Shown here in pieces: positions 52,386 to 63,419 of a stretch of 64,000 bases of DNA. The stretch covers positions 42,502,556 to 42,566,555 of the forward strand of contig JAVGWX010000014.1 in the NCBI GenBank assembly GCA_036924085.1, given 5' to 3'. A program made the translations under genes and the position numbers. This DNA is from Ariolimax columbianus. Lineage: Eukaryota; Mollusca; Gastropoda; Stylommatophora; Arionidae. The notes beneath the pieces were generated by a model. That model did not search any database and was not told where the DNA came from. It saw only the letters and a list, made by a program, of their open reading frames with translations. The first letter of the stretch is position 1. Every line of letters begins with the position of its first letter.

Positions 52386-52915
52386 AGGATGCTCGCGATA
52401 CTTTTCAAATTTGTTCTTTGGCAAGTGTTATTTTTTCGAAAAAGTTACAAACTGAAGAAGAACAAAATGAAATGGAGACAAAATATTGATATATATTTGC
52501 ACATATCAATCAAGGTCTTGCTCACCCCCTGTGTAGCACGGAAACTACTCTAAAAATAGTCGCTGTTGCATTATGTCGTTAGACAGCTGTTCCAACCGCC
52601 CCTTCGGTAAGTCCCCTAGTTTGTCGTTAGTTCCACATTGATTGTCTTCCTTTACACTTTATCTCAGTGTTCCGAAACAGGCAATGACTTGCAGTGTTTT
52701 TCTATTGCTTCCAAAAAGTATTATCAAACCAGCACCTTTCTCACTTTATCTCATACTCCCCCGATACTTGCCAGGTGCTGTGCCATGACTTCACATTGCC
52801 GATCTTATCATACCAATTCAGAACATCTATTCAACGGATGAAGTCATTTATAAAATAAACGACGTTCAGGGTACCTTTATTTATAGTTTTCCATGTTTCG
52901 TACATTGCTTGGGTT
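52386..52915. other. Nothing recognised
   Basis: Unique-looking DNA; frames under 70 residues. Confidence 0.4.
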
Positions 52916-52919
52916 TTAT

Positions 52920-53158
52920 TTCCGTTCGCCTTATTTCTATATTTCCCAAGGAGGTGTGCGTAGCAATAAGATTTTTATTTTGCGCCTGTTGGCTCAGTGC
53001 AACCGACTTCTGCATGCATTTATGTAATGTCCTGGTTCCTCCTACATTCTCTAAGGGTTTGCTTCCCCGAGGTAATGGTCGGTACTGTGATGGGGAGCGA
53101 GCCCAACACCTTCGGATTGTGAGCCGTGTCACTTAATCACTAGCCCACGCCGTTCCCT
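52920..53158 (-). mobile_element. SINE B, copy 2
   Basis: cgttcgccttatttctatat, gattttatttt gcgcctgttggctcagtgca, and gtactgtgatggggagcgag (B box on the minus strand, one change) match copy 1. It lies only a few bases from a family C copy. Confidence 0.85.
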
Positions 53159-53164
53159 CCCTTC

Positions 53165-53860
53165 GTAGCTATATCTTCTTCTTCTACTTTATCGTTCGTT
53201 CTCAAACTGCTGATACCAAGCACTGAACGTTGACAAAATCCCGCCACCAAGCACTGAACGTTCTCAAACTCCCGCCACAGAGCCAATTAACGTTCTCAAA
53301 CTCCTGCTACCATGTACTGACCGATCTAAAACTCCTGCTACCAAGTACTGAACGTTTTCAAACTACTGCTACCACGTACTGAACGTTCTCAAATTCCTGC
53401 TACCAAGCCATGAACGTTCTCAAACTCCCGCCACCAAGCCCTGAACGTTTTCAAACTCCTGCTACCAAGTACTGAACGTTCTCAAGCTCCTGCTACTAAG
53501 CCCTGAACGTTCTCAAACTCCCGCCACCAAGCACAGATAAAGGCTTTACAAGTAACTGGATATTGTCCGGAGAACGGAATGCGGAGTGTCGTACTTTACA
53601 GCTTGGCTGCGATGTTTTTATCTTTCGGCCTGACACATCCGATTTCAGCATATTTTTAGCCATCTCTCTTCTATCTATCCCATCTCCTTAGCCTGTCTGC
53701 CCTGTTGCAGCCTGTTTCTAGGATCACCATTCGAAGGTAGTGAAGGGTCTTGGCAGCTCTGGATCACTGGCCCTGACGCTAGCAGTCAGCTTTGGGTCGC
53801 TGACAGCTACAACTCTTGCACTGGTCAGCATTTTGATCACATATAATACCACCGATTTAA
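53165..53860 (-). mobile_element. Family C dispersed repeat copy with amplified end
   Basis: Starts with a short (ttc) tail at 53170. Then come 10 or so tandem units built from the element's own terminal segment, then gaacggaatgcggagtgtcg, tttcggcctgacacatccga, cagcctgtttctaggatcac, and ctagcagtcagctttgggtc to about 53845. Collinear (reversed) with 12200-12560. Confidence 0.82.
53205..53535. repeat. About 31-bp minisatellite from a retroelement terminus
   Basis: The unit caagcactgaacgttctcaa plus actcccgccac is repeated about 10 times. In other family C copies this segment (rc ggtagtgggagattgagaac) occurs once. Confidence 0.9.
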
Positions 53861-53904
53861 GTTGAAATGTTTAATTTAAGAAAAGACTCAAGTATATATA
53901 GATT

Positions 53905-54000
53905 ATTATTATTATATTATTATTTGTATTATTATTATTATTATATTATTATTTGTATTATTATTATTATATTATTATTATCATCATCATCATTACTATT
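53905..54000. repeat. (ATT)n microsatellite
   Basis: attattatt with a ttgtatt interruption repeated at about 45 bp. Confidence 0.92.
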
Positions 54001-54980
54001 TAGGTTTAATTTCGTTGCGTTAATTTATCAATTGATTACCTTTGACTTCAAACATTATGCTACCTTTCACAAAACGTGCATTGTCAATCTAGCTGGTTGC
54101 CTGTCCTTACAACCCGTTCCAACTCCATCTTCCTCTTGCATGCGTGGCACACACACAGGACAATTACCTAACCGCGTGACATTAGTCAACCTGAAAGATG
54201 TATCCCAAAATAATGCTAACACGGAGCTAAAAAAATCTGGACGACAATGCCCTGTTTCAATTGTTACCTGGAGATACAAATTGTGGTTATTTGTCATGCG
54301 TGGGACATTTGAAGGCTCAACATGCAAAGTTGACGCATTTTCCGAGGTTGGCCAAAGTGTATCACTTAAAAAAAAAATATTCTCTGAGTGGCTGTTTTTT
54401 TTTTAAACATTGTTTGTTGTTGAAGCTATGCTTTGGCATTGACGCCAGCAAATTTGCAGCTATCAACAAATTAACGATACAAGTGTAGAGAACTCATTCA
54501 TCATTTGTTTAGGTTTATTATGCGACCGTCCGCCGTCCGTAGTTCCGCTGCTCCAACTCAGGCTACATCTGTGGGGTCTGCGTCACGCTTAAACTACCCT
54601 GACGCTCTGTCCATCGGACAGATTGGTGCAAATGTTTCCCAACGGTTTTAACAGCAGCAATTTTGTGGTCTGGACGCGGCATGGGCCAGCCGTCCGATCG
54701 GGTTTCCTGTAGGCACAAAAGCCAAGACAAAATGATCGACGGGCTTTCAGATTTTTCAGATATAAAAAAGGATAAGGCAGCCTGCATTAGACACTGTTGT
54801 TGGGGATGGAGTGTTGGACAACTCATTGTATTTAACGTCAATTTTGTATTAGGTTGTTTAGCCAGATCATTTTCTTGGTGTGGTTTCTATACCTTATAGT
54901 GAAGACAGGTACCGATTTGCAGCTTTGTAGAAGGAAGCGTATGAGTAAAGAGAAAACTGTTTTCATGAACTGGAATGGAG
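54001..54980. other. Nothing recognised
   Basis: A 179-residue plus-strand frame begins in the ATT repeat and runs to 54406. Its non-repeat part (LAGCLSLQPVPTPSSSCMRG) has no known motif, and an 86-residue minus frame opposes it. Confidence 0.35.
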
Positions 54981-54984
54981 TTTT

Positions 54985-55245
54985 TTTGTTATTTTTTTTT
55001 CATTGTGCGTTCGCCTTATTTTTCTATTCCCCAAGGTGGTGTGCGTTGCACTATGTTTTTTATTTTGCGCCTGTCGGCCCAGTGCATCCGACTTCTGCAT
55101 GCATTGCATGTAAAGGTCTGCTTCCTCCTGCATTTTCTAAGTGTTTGCTTCTCTGGGGGTAGCGGCCGGTGCTGTGAGGGGAGCGAACCCAGCACATTTG
55201 GGTTGTGAGCCGTGCCTCTTCACCATTAGCCCACGCCATCCCCTG
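54985..55245 (-). mobile_element. SINE B, copy 3
   Basis: T run (minus-strand A tail) at 54988-54999, then gtgcgttcgccttatttttc, tattttgcgcctgtcggccc, and agtgcatccgacttctgcat. The B box complement gagcgaacccag is at about 55180. Confidence 0.87.
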
Positions 55246-55404
55246 AAAGGAAATGTTTACTTATTGAAGAGCAGCAAAGTAATAACTTTTTAATCTTTCC
55301 AATAGAGAGTACCTACCTCACCATAACCGGACACTGAAAGGGACAAACAGAACAAAGAAGCGAAAAGAAAAAGAAGAGAGTTCCTCGATAATTGAGAAGT
55401 AGGC

Positions 55405-55690
55405 TGTTGTTGAATGCCCACAATGAGTAGTTGCCCACATCTCGTGCTGATGAAGGTGGACCGGGGTCCTCGAGACAGTTGTGCTATGCTTGGCTCCCTC
55501 TATGTGTCGCTCACTACTACGGAGATCATGTCAAACCTCATCTTGTTAGCCAGACTGTTGTCCTCGACAAAGCCCGTTTCCAGGACGACCAACGAAGAGG
55601 TTAGGTGAGGGTTTTGGCCTGACCGTGGCTAACATTCTCTGATCAGTGTGTTTTGCCTAATCAGACGTTAGCCTCATCGTCCCTGAGAGA
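55405..55690 (+). mobile_element. Family D dispersed repeat copy (plus)
   Basis: gttgttgaatgcccacaatg, gtgctgatgaaggtggaccg, gttgtgctatgcttggctcc, actactacggagatcatgtc, and ttttgcctaatcagacgtta occur in order. Confidence 0.8.
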
Positions 55691-55839
55691 TAGGTAAGAG
55701 CACGTTGATACTTGTATACCGATCAACTTATTTACCACTTTTGACTAATGAATGTGAAACATGGACAATGATCACAACCCAGTAAAAAGCGACTTCAGGA
55801 TTCTGAAATGAAATATTTGTCAGAGATGTTGTCCTCGAA

Positions 55840-56520
55840 GCAACAAAAAGACACAAATAATTAGGGTCATTGTTGCAAACACAGAACCAATTAGGCTGAG
55901 AGGAACGCCACTGGAAGAGGTAGAGGTATTTACATACCTAGAAAGTATAATCAAGAATGAAGGAGGGACAGGCGAGGATATAAAATTAGGATACAAAAAG
56001 CAAGAGTTGTATTCTGAATGTTGAAACCCATATGGAACTCCAAAGAAATAAGAAGGAAGACACAAATAAGGATTTTAAATTCAAATGTGAGGCTAGTCTT
56101 GCTGTATGGAACGGAAACCTGGAGGCAATGATAGGAGACTGCATTGCTTTTGTCAACATATGCCTGAGATAGATTCTTGGCATTAAATGATTTGACAAAG
56201 TTACAAACGACAGACTGTGGGAGAGAGCCGGGTCTAGGTAAATTGGAACAGGAAATCTTAGGAAGAAAGTGGAGATGGATGGGTCATACATTAAGAAAGC
56301 TACAGGCCAGTATCAACAGGCAATCCCTGTCATAGAACCCCCAGGGAAGGAGAGGCACAGGCAGACCAAGTAATACACTGAGACGAGATCTGGAGGTGGA
56401 AGTAAAGAATACAGGAACAATTTGGAAGGAACTGGTAACGATTGCACAAAACAGAGCTGCTCGTCGAGGGTTGGTTGATGGCTTATGCAACCGTGGGTGA
56501 TAGAAGGCAAAAGAGAGAGC
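55840..56520 (+). pseudogene. RTE-like LINE C-terminal region
   Basis: TEPIRLRGTPLEEVEVFTYL, then frame-shifted NVRLVLLYGTETWR, ILGIKWFDKVTNDRLWERAG, RRKWRWMGHTLRK, IPVIEPPGKERHRQ. These follow the RTE ORF2 end (L-Y-G-x-E-T-W-R, W-x-D-x-x-N-x-x-L-W-E-R, R-K-W-x-W-x-G-H-T-L-R-K). At least three frame changes and several stops. Confidence 0.85.
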
Positions 56521-56864
56521 GCTAGTAGGAAGAAGTAAGAAGAAATAAATGGAAAAAAAGTTTAAAGTTGATTAAAATTAAATCACAATTTCATAATGGT
56601 ATGTCAGATATCACATCGAGACGAAAACATAAAGGGAACCTACTTTACGACCAATAATCCCTTATCAGGGACAACAAATAACAACCATGTTGAACTAGCA
56701 AATAATAGAAGATGGGATGAATACATGTATGAGAGATGTCAACATTTAAGGAACAAATAGTGTACTTATCTGTAATAGCGTCTCACATCGCGACTTATCT
56801 GGTCGACATCTCGACTTCAAAATCTAGTACCAAGAAGAGACGCATTTAACATTGCATGCTTAAA

Positions 56865-57000
56865 TGGAGCAATCTCAAAATTAGTGGTTTGGCCATGTCT
56901 GCAGGACGACAGAAGATCACCATCCACGTCAGTCATGGGAAGCAAAGAGACAAGGATCTAGAGGAATAGGACAATCCAGAGTCTGATGTACTAAAGATCT
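56865..57000 (+). pseudogene. LINE C-terminal tail fragment
   Basis: WFGHVCRTTEDHHPRQSWEA and KRQGSRGIGQSRV resemble the W-x-G-H-V-x-R ... R-G-R-x end of LINE ORF2 proteins. Short and truncated. Confidence 0.6.
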
Positions 57001-57222
57001 AACTTGAATTGAAGGACTAAGCAAATTGTTGCTGTTGTTGTTGTTTGCGAATGTTCACAAACTAGAAGTGAAGGACTAAGCAAATTGTTGCTGTTGTTGC
57101 GGTTGCTGTTGTTGTTGCTGTTATTGCTGTTGTTGTTGCTGCTATTGATGTTGTTGTTTGCGAATGTTCACAAACTAGAAGTGAAGGAGTAAGCAAATTG
57201 TTGCTGTTGTTGTTGTTTGCGA
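57000..57222. repeat. About 57-bp tandem repeat with (TTG)n core
   Basis: gcgaatgttcacaaactaga agtgaaggactaagcaaatt gttgctgttgttg repeats three times; the middle unit has an expanded (ttg)n. The gcgaatgtt phrase is the first line of family D, so the repeat grew from its 5' edge. Confidence 0.88.
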
Positions 57223-57535
57223 ATGTTTACAATGAGCAAGTAACTCTTTTGTGCGCCCTGAAAAGTATGTTGTAGTAGCTTTCCTCTCATCACCAGCGTG
57301 CTGATGAAAGTGGACTGGGGTCCTCCTGGTGGTTGTGCTATGCTTGGCTTCATCTGCGTGTGGCTCACTCCTACAGGCCTCACGTTGATCCCTCACCTTG
57401 CTAGCCAGGGTGCCATGAAAACAGCCCGTTTCCAGGAAGAGCTGCAAGGAAGCCAATATATTTTGCCTAAACCTTACTAACATATTTGATCAGTATATTT
57501 TGCCTGACCGGACATTAGTCTTTCTAAGTAGAAGA
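57222..57535 (+). mobile_element. Family D dispersed repeat copy (plus), full
   Basis: tgcgaatgtttacaatgagc, aactcttttgtgcgccctga, catcaccagcgtgctgatga, gtggttgtgctatgcttggc, gccatgaaaacagcccgttt, and ttgcctgaccggacattagt. Best copy for defining the family's left edge. Confidence 0.82.
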
Positions 57536-57789
57536 CTCTACACTTCAAGGGTGAAGTGGAGCCACTGAATGTGTAAGGTATAATACTACATCTCAAGAAT
57601 GAAAGCACTTGATTTAGGTAAAAATGTCATTACATTTTGAAAGTTTTTAGTTTTTTCCTGGATATAGGTTAGCAGCCAGCGGTTTCTTTCGCTATTTTAA
57701 AAGGTATGGTTTCTCTACGTCGACAGTGTGTATACAGGACTTCTGACTTTAACCTCCATCTCCGATAGATTTAACACACACGTCTCATT

Positions 57790-58680
57790 CGATGTATTCA
57801 TATCTCTTGTTTATATAATTATATCTCTGGTTTATATATGTACAAATATTTTATGTATTCAACTTTTTTTTTTAAATTCATAATTTTTTTATTGATTCAT
57901 TTAAAAAAATATATATTCATCTCCTGTAATGTGTATTCCTCTGTTTTTTGTCTATTCATCTCCTTTTCATGTATATAGTTGACTATCTTCAATTCACTTG
58001 TGTCGTTAGACGCTCTGGGAGGTGTGACCTCCTTTGTTTCATATGTCTTGTTTATATATGTATATTTTATGTATTCAACACTTTTCTATTATTGCATCTG
58101 CTTTTAATGTATTTATCACCTTTTTATGTGTTCATCTATTTTTATGTATTCATTTTCTTTATTGCGTATTCATCTCCATTCCATGTATTGATCTCCGTTA
58201 TGTGATTGATCTTTGTGATGTATTCATTTATTTTTATTTTTTGATCTCTTTTTATGTAATCATCTCCTTTTAATGAATTTATCCTTTTTTTATGTTCATT
58301 TCTTTTTTATGTATTAATCATCTTTTAATATATTCATTTCTTTTTATGTTCATCTCTGTTTTATGTATTCATCGTTTTTTTTTTATGAATTCATCTACTT
58401 TCGTTGAATTCATAACTTGTATATGTATTCAACAATTTGATGTAAGCATCTCCTTTTTATGTATTCACCTCGTTTTTATATTTTCGTATCCATTTTATGG
58501 ATGCATAACATTTTTATGTATTATCACTTTTAGTGTGTCCATCTATTTTCTATGTATTTATCTAAGTTTTTATCTATTCATCACTTCTGTATGTATTCAT
58601 CTCCGTTTTATGTATTCATCTTTCTTCTATTGCGTGTTCTTACATGTGTTTCTTATGTCCTTGAAGAATACCTTTTTATA
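57790..58680 (+). repeat. Degenerate ttttatgtattcatctcc repeat
   Basis: About 40 diverged units of 17-20 bp with tgtattcatc as the most constant core. T-rich. Frames of up to 129 residues (Phe/Ile/Tyr) are by-products. Confidence 0.85.
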
Positions 58681-58954
58681 GTTATGTAGGTTTCTTTCTT
58701 ATTTTGTCTCAGAGGGGTATCGAATCATACATATCCATGTTTGTATGCTCTTTATTGTAATCCTCCCTTTATTTTTATGTGCTACAGTGTTAACCGCCTT
58801 ATAATGAAGGATCACGTATTTCAAACGCAGGAATAGTCATTTAGTTATATTCGATCACGTGACCTACTATCAAATAATCGATATCCAGGCTTAAGGTCTG
58901 ACGCAGTCTAAAAAATGACTAGGCCCTCAAAAGGGTTGATGTCTAAACAATGCC

Positions 58955-59205
58955 CGAAGTGTGTGGACATGGTTTAATACGCAACTTCCTTTCCTTTTTC
59001 TGAGATTAGCAATGTCCGGGAAGACGATTATTGGGATGAGGAATAACTGCCGTTTGCAATTACAGTACTCGTTCAGCTTGCAGGCTAACTGTTTTCATCC
59101 CAGGTGTAATAGTGAAAAACCCAGGCGCCTAGCGAGGTTCAAACCTGCGTCTCCGAACTTTAAGATCGGTATGCTAACAGCTTGACCACTCGCTACTCCG
59201 TTATC
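58955..59205 (-). mobile_element. SINE A, copy 2
   Basis: Minus strand: tagcgagtggtcaagctgtt, ccgatcttaaagttcggaga, B box caggtttgaacctcg, then gggtttttcactatta. Better preserved than copy 1. Confidence 0.78.
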
Positions 59206-59850
59206 GTCAGCCTGGTTGTCAAAGTCGAGTCATCCGTTTGGAGTATTTAATGGTGACGTCCTAGTTCTGTCCCGCGTCCCAGTCTTATCGTGTCCCCTGG
59301 CTTAAAACCCGTCACTTTTCGACAGGCAAACGATACCGGGCAGTTATCTGCTTGCTTGCAAACATTTGGACAATGCTCTAATTGGAAGATCAAAATCGTG
59401 GAACTTCCTGTCTCTTCTCGCGCGCGCGCTATTGTCAGACTGGATGCCGGAAACGACAGGGCAGCGGACGGGGAACTGATGTGTCCCATCCCATGCCTCA
59501 TTTAAGCTGCGCTAGTGCATCTGTGTGCAGACAATAATCACGCCACGCTTGAGTTATGTGCTGCATACAAACGCTCATAACAATAATGTGTCTATATTTT
59601 GTACGAAAATAAAATATCTTATTCATGCCTGCCCTTTGATCATGTGGTCCATCTGAAGCATAAGGAACCCACTGTAGTTGACCAGTTTAATTAACGTGTT
59701 TCAAGTTCCAGTTTGGACATTGGTCTACAAAGATTGTTCCACTGTCTTTTCCATTTGAAAAAAAATTAATTACTACAAGGCATTCTCCTCGTATTTCGGG
59801 CCCGGCTTAGAAAATACAAAAGCAAGGAATAATCTACTTTGTTGTGGCTC
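59206..59850. other. Unclassified; small CG-rich patch
   Basis: 59260-59510 is CG-rich for the window (cgcgcgcgc at about 59420) with opposed 71- and 84-residue frames. No motif recognised. Confidence 0.35.
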
Positions 59851-59854
59851 CCTT

Positions 59855-60110
59855 TAGAATTAGGGCTGCGACGGATGATCTTCTTATTTTTGGATCTTTT
59901 ATTAAACACAGTGTTACATGGGATCGTCGGTTTATTTCTGGATCCCCCTTAGATCATAGGGATGCAAGGGATCGTCTTCTTATTTCTTGATCCCCTTTTC
60001 ATTCTTCTAATTTCAGGATTTTTTAGTACATAGGGACACAAGGATCGAATCTCTTTAGAACATAGAACTACACAGGATCATCAACGTATTTCGGATTCTC
60101 TTTACATCAT
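59855..60110. repeat. Degenerate 55-60 bp repeat, 4-5 units
   Basis: ggatcgtc/ggatgatc, ttcttatttctggatc, and a cat-agg-aca phrase recur four or five times with much divergence. Confidence 0.7.
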
Positions 60111-60337
60111 TAGCTCTTTCCGTCTTGTCAGACGATAGGAATTGTGCTTTGAAAGAAAAATGAATACAACTACAATCCGTGACGGTAACGAATGTGACTC
60201 CTAAGCCCAATCCGGGTAGAGAAGCGTCTTCCACAGTGTGTACAAGGAAAGTTAGGACCGTTTGTGGCATCGCATGGTGTGGCGTGTCTTCTCAAGCTCT
60301 GAGTCTTTAGCCTATCAGCAATCAGTATCTCCTTTAT

Positions 60338-60845
60338 CTATATCCCATGCTTAATTCTGCCCCTCCATGTAACACGATCTATGGCGTCCTGTTCCCATGA
60401 TTCCAAATCGATGCCCGCATCATTCATATCCCGCTTGCATACATCCTCGTACCGAAGTAATGGCCGGCCCCGAGACCTTTTCCCCAACTGTAATTCCCCA
60501 TAGAGAAGATATTTTGGTATTCTGCCATCATCCATCCTCCGAGTGTGTCCCAGCCAGAGGAGCCTTCCAAGACTAAGTATGGAAAGGATTGTGACACTGC
60601 CTATTCTCTCAAAAACTTCTGCGTTGGTGATCTTGTCTTGCCACCCAACCCCCAGGATTCTGAGGAGGCAACTCGTGTGGTAGCTGTTTAGCCGCCTCTC
60701 CTGAAGGATGTAGGTGGACTATGTCTCACTGCCGTAAAAAAGAAAGCTGGGGACACATGCCTGGTAAACAAGTGTTTTTGTTTTAACAGTCAGCTTCTTT
60801 ACAACATAGCGGTATGAACGGATGCTCTCTGCAGATCCACATTTT
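60338..60845 (-). pseudogene. LINE ORF2 C-terminus
   Basis: Minus strand: KTLVYQACVPSFLFYGSET, stop, RRLNSYHTSCLLRILGVGWQ, DKITNAEVFERIGSVTI, LWLGHTRRMDDGRIPKYLLY, RSRGRPLLRYEDVCKRDMND, WEQDAIDRVTWRG. This is the standard jockey/CR1-clade C-terminal region (W-Q-D-x-x-T-N-x-E-V; G-H-x-x-R-M-D-D-x-R-I-P-K; G-R-P-x-L-R-Y-x-D-V-C-K-R-D). Only one in-frame stop, so it is fairly young. Confidence 0.88.
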
Positions 60846-61084
60846 GAACCATCCTTTTGAGCTCAGCCTGCTGTATTCCTGCAGCTTCGTTCACCTCATA
60901 CATTGTTCTTCCTCATGCGTTTTGTTATCGCTTCTCCCCTTCCCTTTCCTACGTTCGTCTCTTTCCCGGTGTTTTCCCATCAAACGTAAATTCCGTTACA
61001 TTGAATTGTCTCTTTGTTAGTCATATCCATTGAACATTTTTCCTCGGTAATCTCTACCGACCCGCACACAAGATGTCTGTATCA

Positions 61085-61089
61085 AATCA

Positions 61090-61169
<80 letters not shown>

Positions 61170-61192
61170 TATATATATATATATATATTAAT
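61085..61192. repeat. (TA)n microsatellite
   Basis: Pure ta run broken once or twice by taatat. Confidence 0.97.
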
Positions 61193-61399
61193 TCGTTGTA
61201 CGCGTTAAGATTGCATGAATCATACACAACCCTCATTAGCTGTCTTTAAGAACATGCCTAGAAGTTTACATTGAAACTTTTTCTTTCCTTTCCGAGTACC
61301 ACTCTGGCAATCATTAGCTTCAAGTAGTGGACAAGGAACAGCGAATAGGTCCACTAATAGCTTACAAGGAAGGCATTCTTGAGCCCAAACACCACGAGG

Positions 61400-61770
61400 A
61401 TCAGGCTAAAGTATGATTCGCGCACCAAAAATTTAAATTTCAACTCCAGTGTCAGATCGATGCTGCTGTATGGAGATGGAAACAACCAAGGACATGCGCA
61501 CACTCCTTCACTTACAGACACATAAGAAGAATAATTGGCATAAAATAGCAGGCCATTCTGAGAACTGACGACCTATATAAAGGGAGCCAATAACAGCCAC
61601 ATGAACAAGAAATTAAGCGAGGAAAACCCCACCCAACACAGTCACACAGGCACTTACATGGAATCCCCAAGAGGAAAAGAAAGAGATGCAGACCAAAAAC
61701 AATTCACCAAGAAGAGCATGTGATGGAACTACAATTAAATTATTACACCTAGAGAAAGGCAGAGAGCAGG
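61400..61770 (+). pseudogene. RTE-like LINE C-terminal fragment
   Basis: NSSVRSMLLYG, then frame-shifted THIRRIIGIKW, PAILRTDDLYKRSQQQPHEQ, GIPKRKRKRCRPKTIHQE. Order as in the copies at 24930 and 55840. Many frame changes. Confidence 0.7.
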
Positions 61771-62009
61771 ACATTTTTTTTTATTTGTGCATACTTACTG
61801 ACAGCGTGCATCTTTAATCGATGTATAATTTAATTAATTTGTTATTTTTTTAAACAAAATAATGTGTGATTTAATTTGTTGTACTGACCTTTTTGCTGAC
61901 CATACATGGTTACACTCTTATCTGCTATGTGCTTCAGACCCTTTAACATGAGCTGCAGAGTCTTCTACAATGGACTACCCTACCATGGGATATAGACTTG
62001 CTCTATAGT

Positions 62010-62260
62010 CGCTGTAGTCTAGAGGTTAAGGCACTCGCCTCTCACAGTGATGAACGGAAACGGTGGGCGATCGAATCCCGCCAGTTTCAAGATACCCAGT
62101 GTCTTACGGTGGGTAAGACCATACCGAGTTATCTGCAGCCGCCTCGACCAATAGTATTGCCACTGATCCAAAGTAACTGGGGATTAGAGTGAGGTTGATG
62201 ACCAGCGCATATACTTGCTCACTATAATCCAAATACAGCGCACATCACATTATACAGACA
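62010..62260 (+). mobile_element. SINE C, copy 2
   Basis: tRNA-like head cgctgtagtctagaggttaa ggcactcgcc, with B box gatcgaatcccgcc at about 62070-62083; body gcctcgaccaatagtattgc cactgatcca and ggggattagagtgaggttga; tail cagcgcacatcacatta. Collinear with 36590-36875 on the other strand. Confidence 0.87.
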
Positions 62261-62367
62261 AAACCGGCTGATGTTATGGTCATCATAGCTTCGAGAAGGA
62301 CAATAACTATAGATTTTGCTACCAAAAAACATGTAAAGTCATATACAATAGCCTGCTTAGTCTTTTA

Positions 62368-63095
62368 TCACGGTGTGTTGAATTATCTGCCACAGGTTGT
62401 ACACACCTCTACAATGGGGTGTTGAGTTATCTGCCACGGGTTGTACACGCCTCTACAATGGGGTGTTGAGTTATCTGCCACGGGTTGTACACGCCTCTAC
62501 AATGTGGTGTTGAGTTATCTGCCACGGGTTGTACACACCTCTACAATGTGGTGTTGAGTTATCTTCCACGGGTTGTACACGCCTCTACAATGGGGTGTTG
62601 AGTTATCTGCCACGGGTTGTACACGCCTCTACAATGGGGTGTTGAGTTATCTGCCACGGGTTGTACACACCTCTACAATGTGGTGTTGAGTTATCTGCAA
62701 CGGGTTGTACAAACCTCTATTTTGTAAGAGTGGGGGGGGGGGGGGGTGTGGTTGAGTTTTCTGCCATGAGTTGTACAAACCACTACCATAGAGTGTTTAG
62801 TTATCTGCCATGGCTTGTACAATCCTCTACCATGGAGTGTTCAATTATCTGCCATGGGTTGTAAAATCCTCTACCATAGAGTGTTGAGTTTTCTGCCATG
62901 GGTTGTACAATCCTCTACCATAGTGTGTTGAGCTATCTGCCATGGGTTGTACAATCCTCTACCATAGAGTGTTGAGTTATCTGCCATGGGTTGTACAATC
63001 CTCGACCATGGAGTGTTGAGTTATCTGCCATGGGTTGTACAATCCTCGACCATGGAGTGTTGAGTTATCTGCCATGGGTTGTACAATCCTTCACA
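62368..63095 (+). repeat. 44-bp minisatellite, about 16 units
   Basis: ttgagttatctgccacgggt tgtacacgcctctacaatgg ggtg at 44 bp. Left units have cacg / caatg, right units catg / ccatag. A G homopolymer at 62732-62745 marks the transition. Confidence 0.94.
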
Positions 63096-63419
63096 ATGAG
63101 AGGTTCTACCATAGCCTGTAAAGATGTTCTTCCCTGCTGACATGGTAGAGAAACCTCGCCTCCGCCTCTATCCACCAAATCCATTCCTCATTTGTTGTCT
63201 CTTAGCACATCATTGACATGTTTCTTTGTTTCTCTTATCTACTACCCCTTGGAGCCATGGACGTTATGGTTGTATTATCCTTTTATTAATTGTGTTTTTG
63301 GAAAAAAGGTTAGACTATTTTAATGCCGTTGTTGTTGTTTTGTAATGTGTTGCCTTTGTTTTGATATTGTTTATTATATCGTTCCTTATACTTCTTTTTT
63401 CAACAATGTCTAAAATTTA

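Noticed and set aside
55440..55475. Hammerhead core in family D (ctgatgaaggtggaccggggtcc)
   Set aside because: Stem II pairs well but the GAAA box is absent in all copies (gaga or cctg instead).
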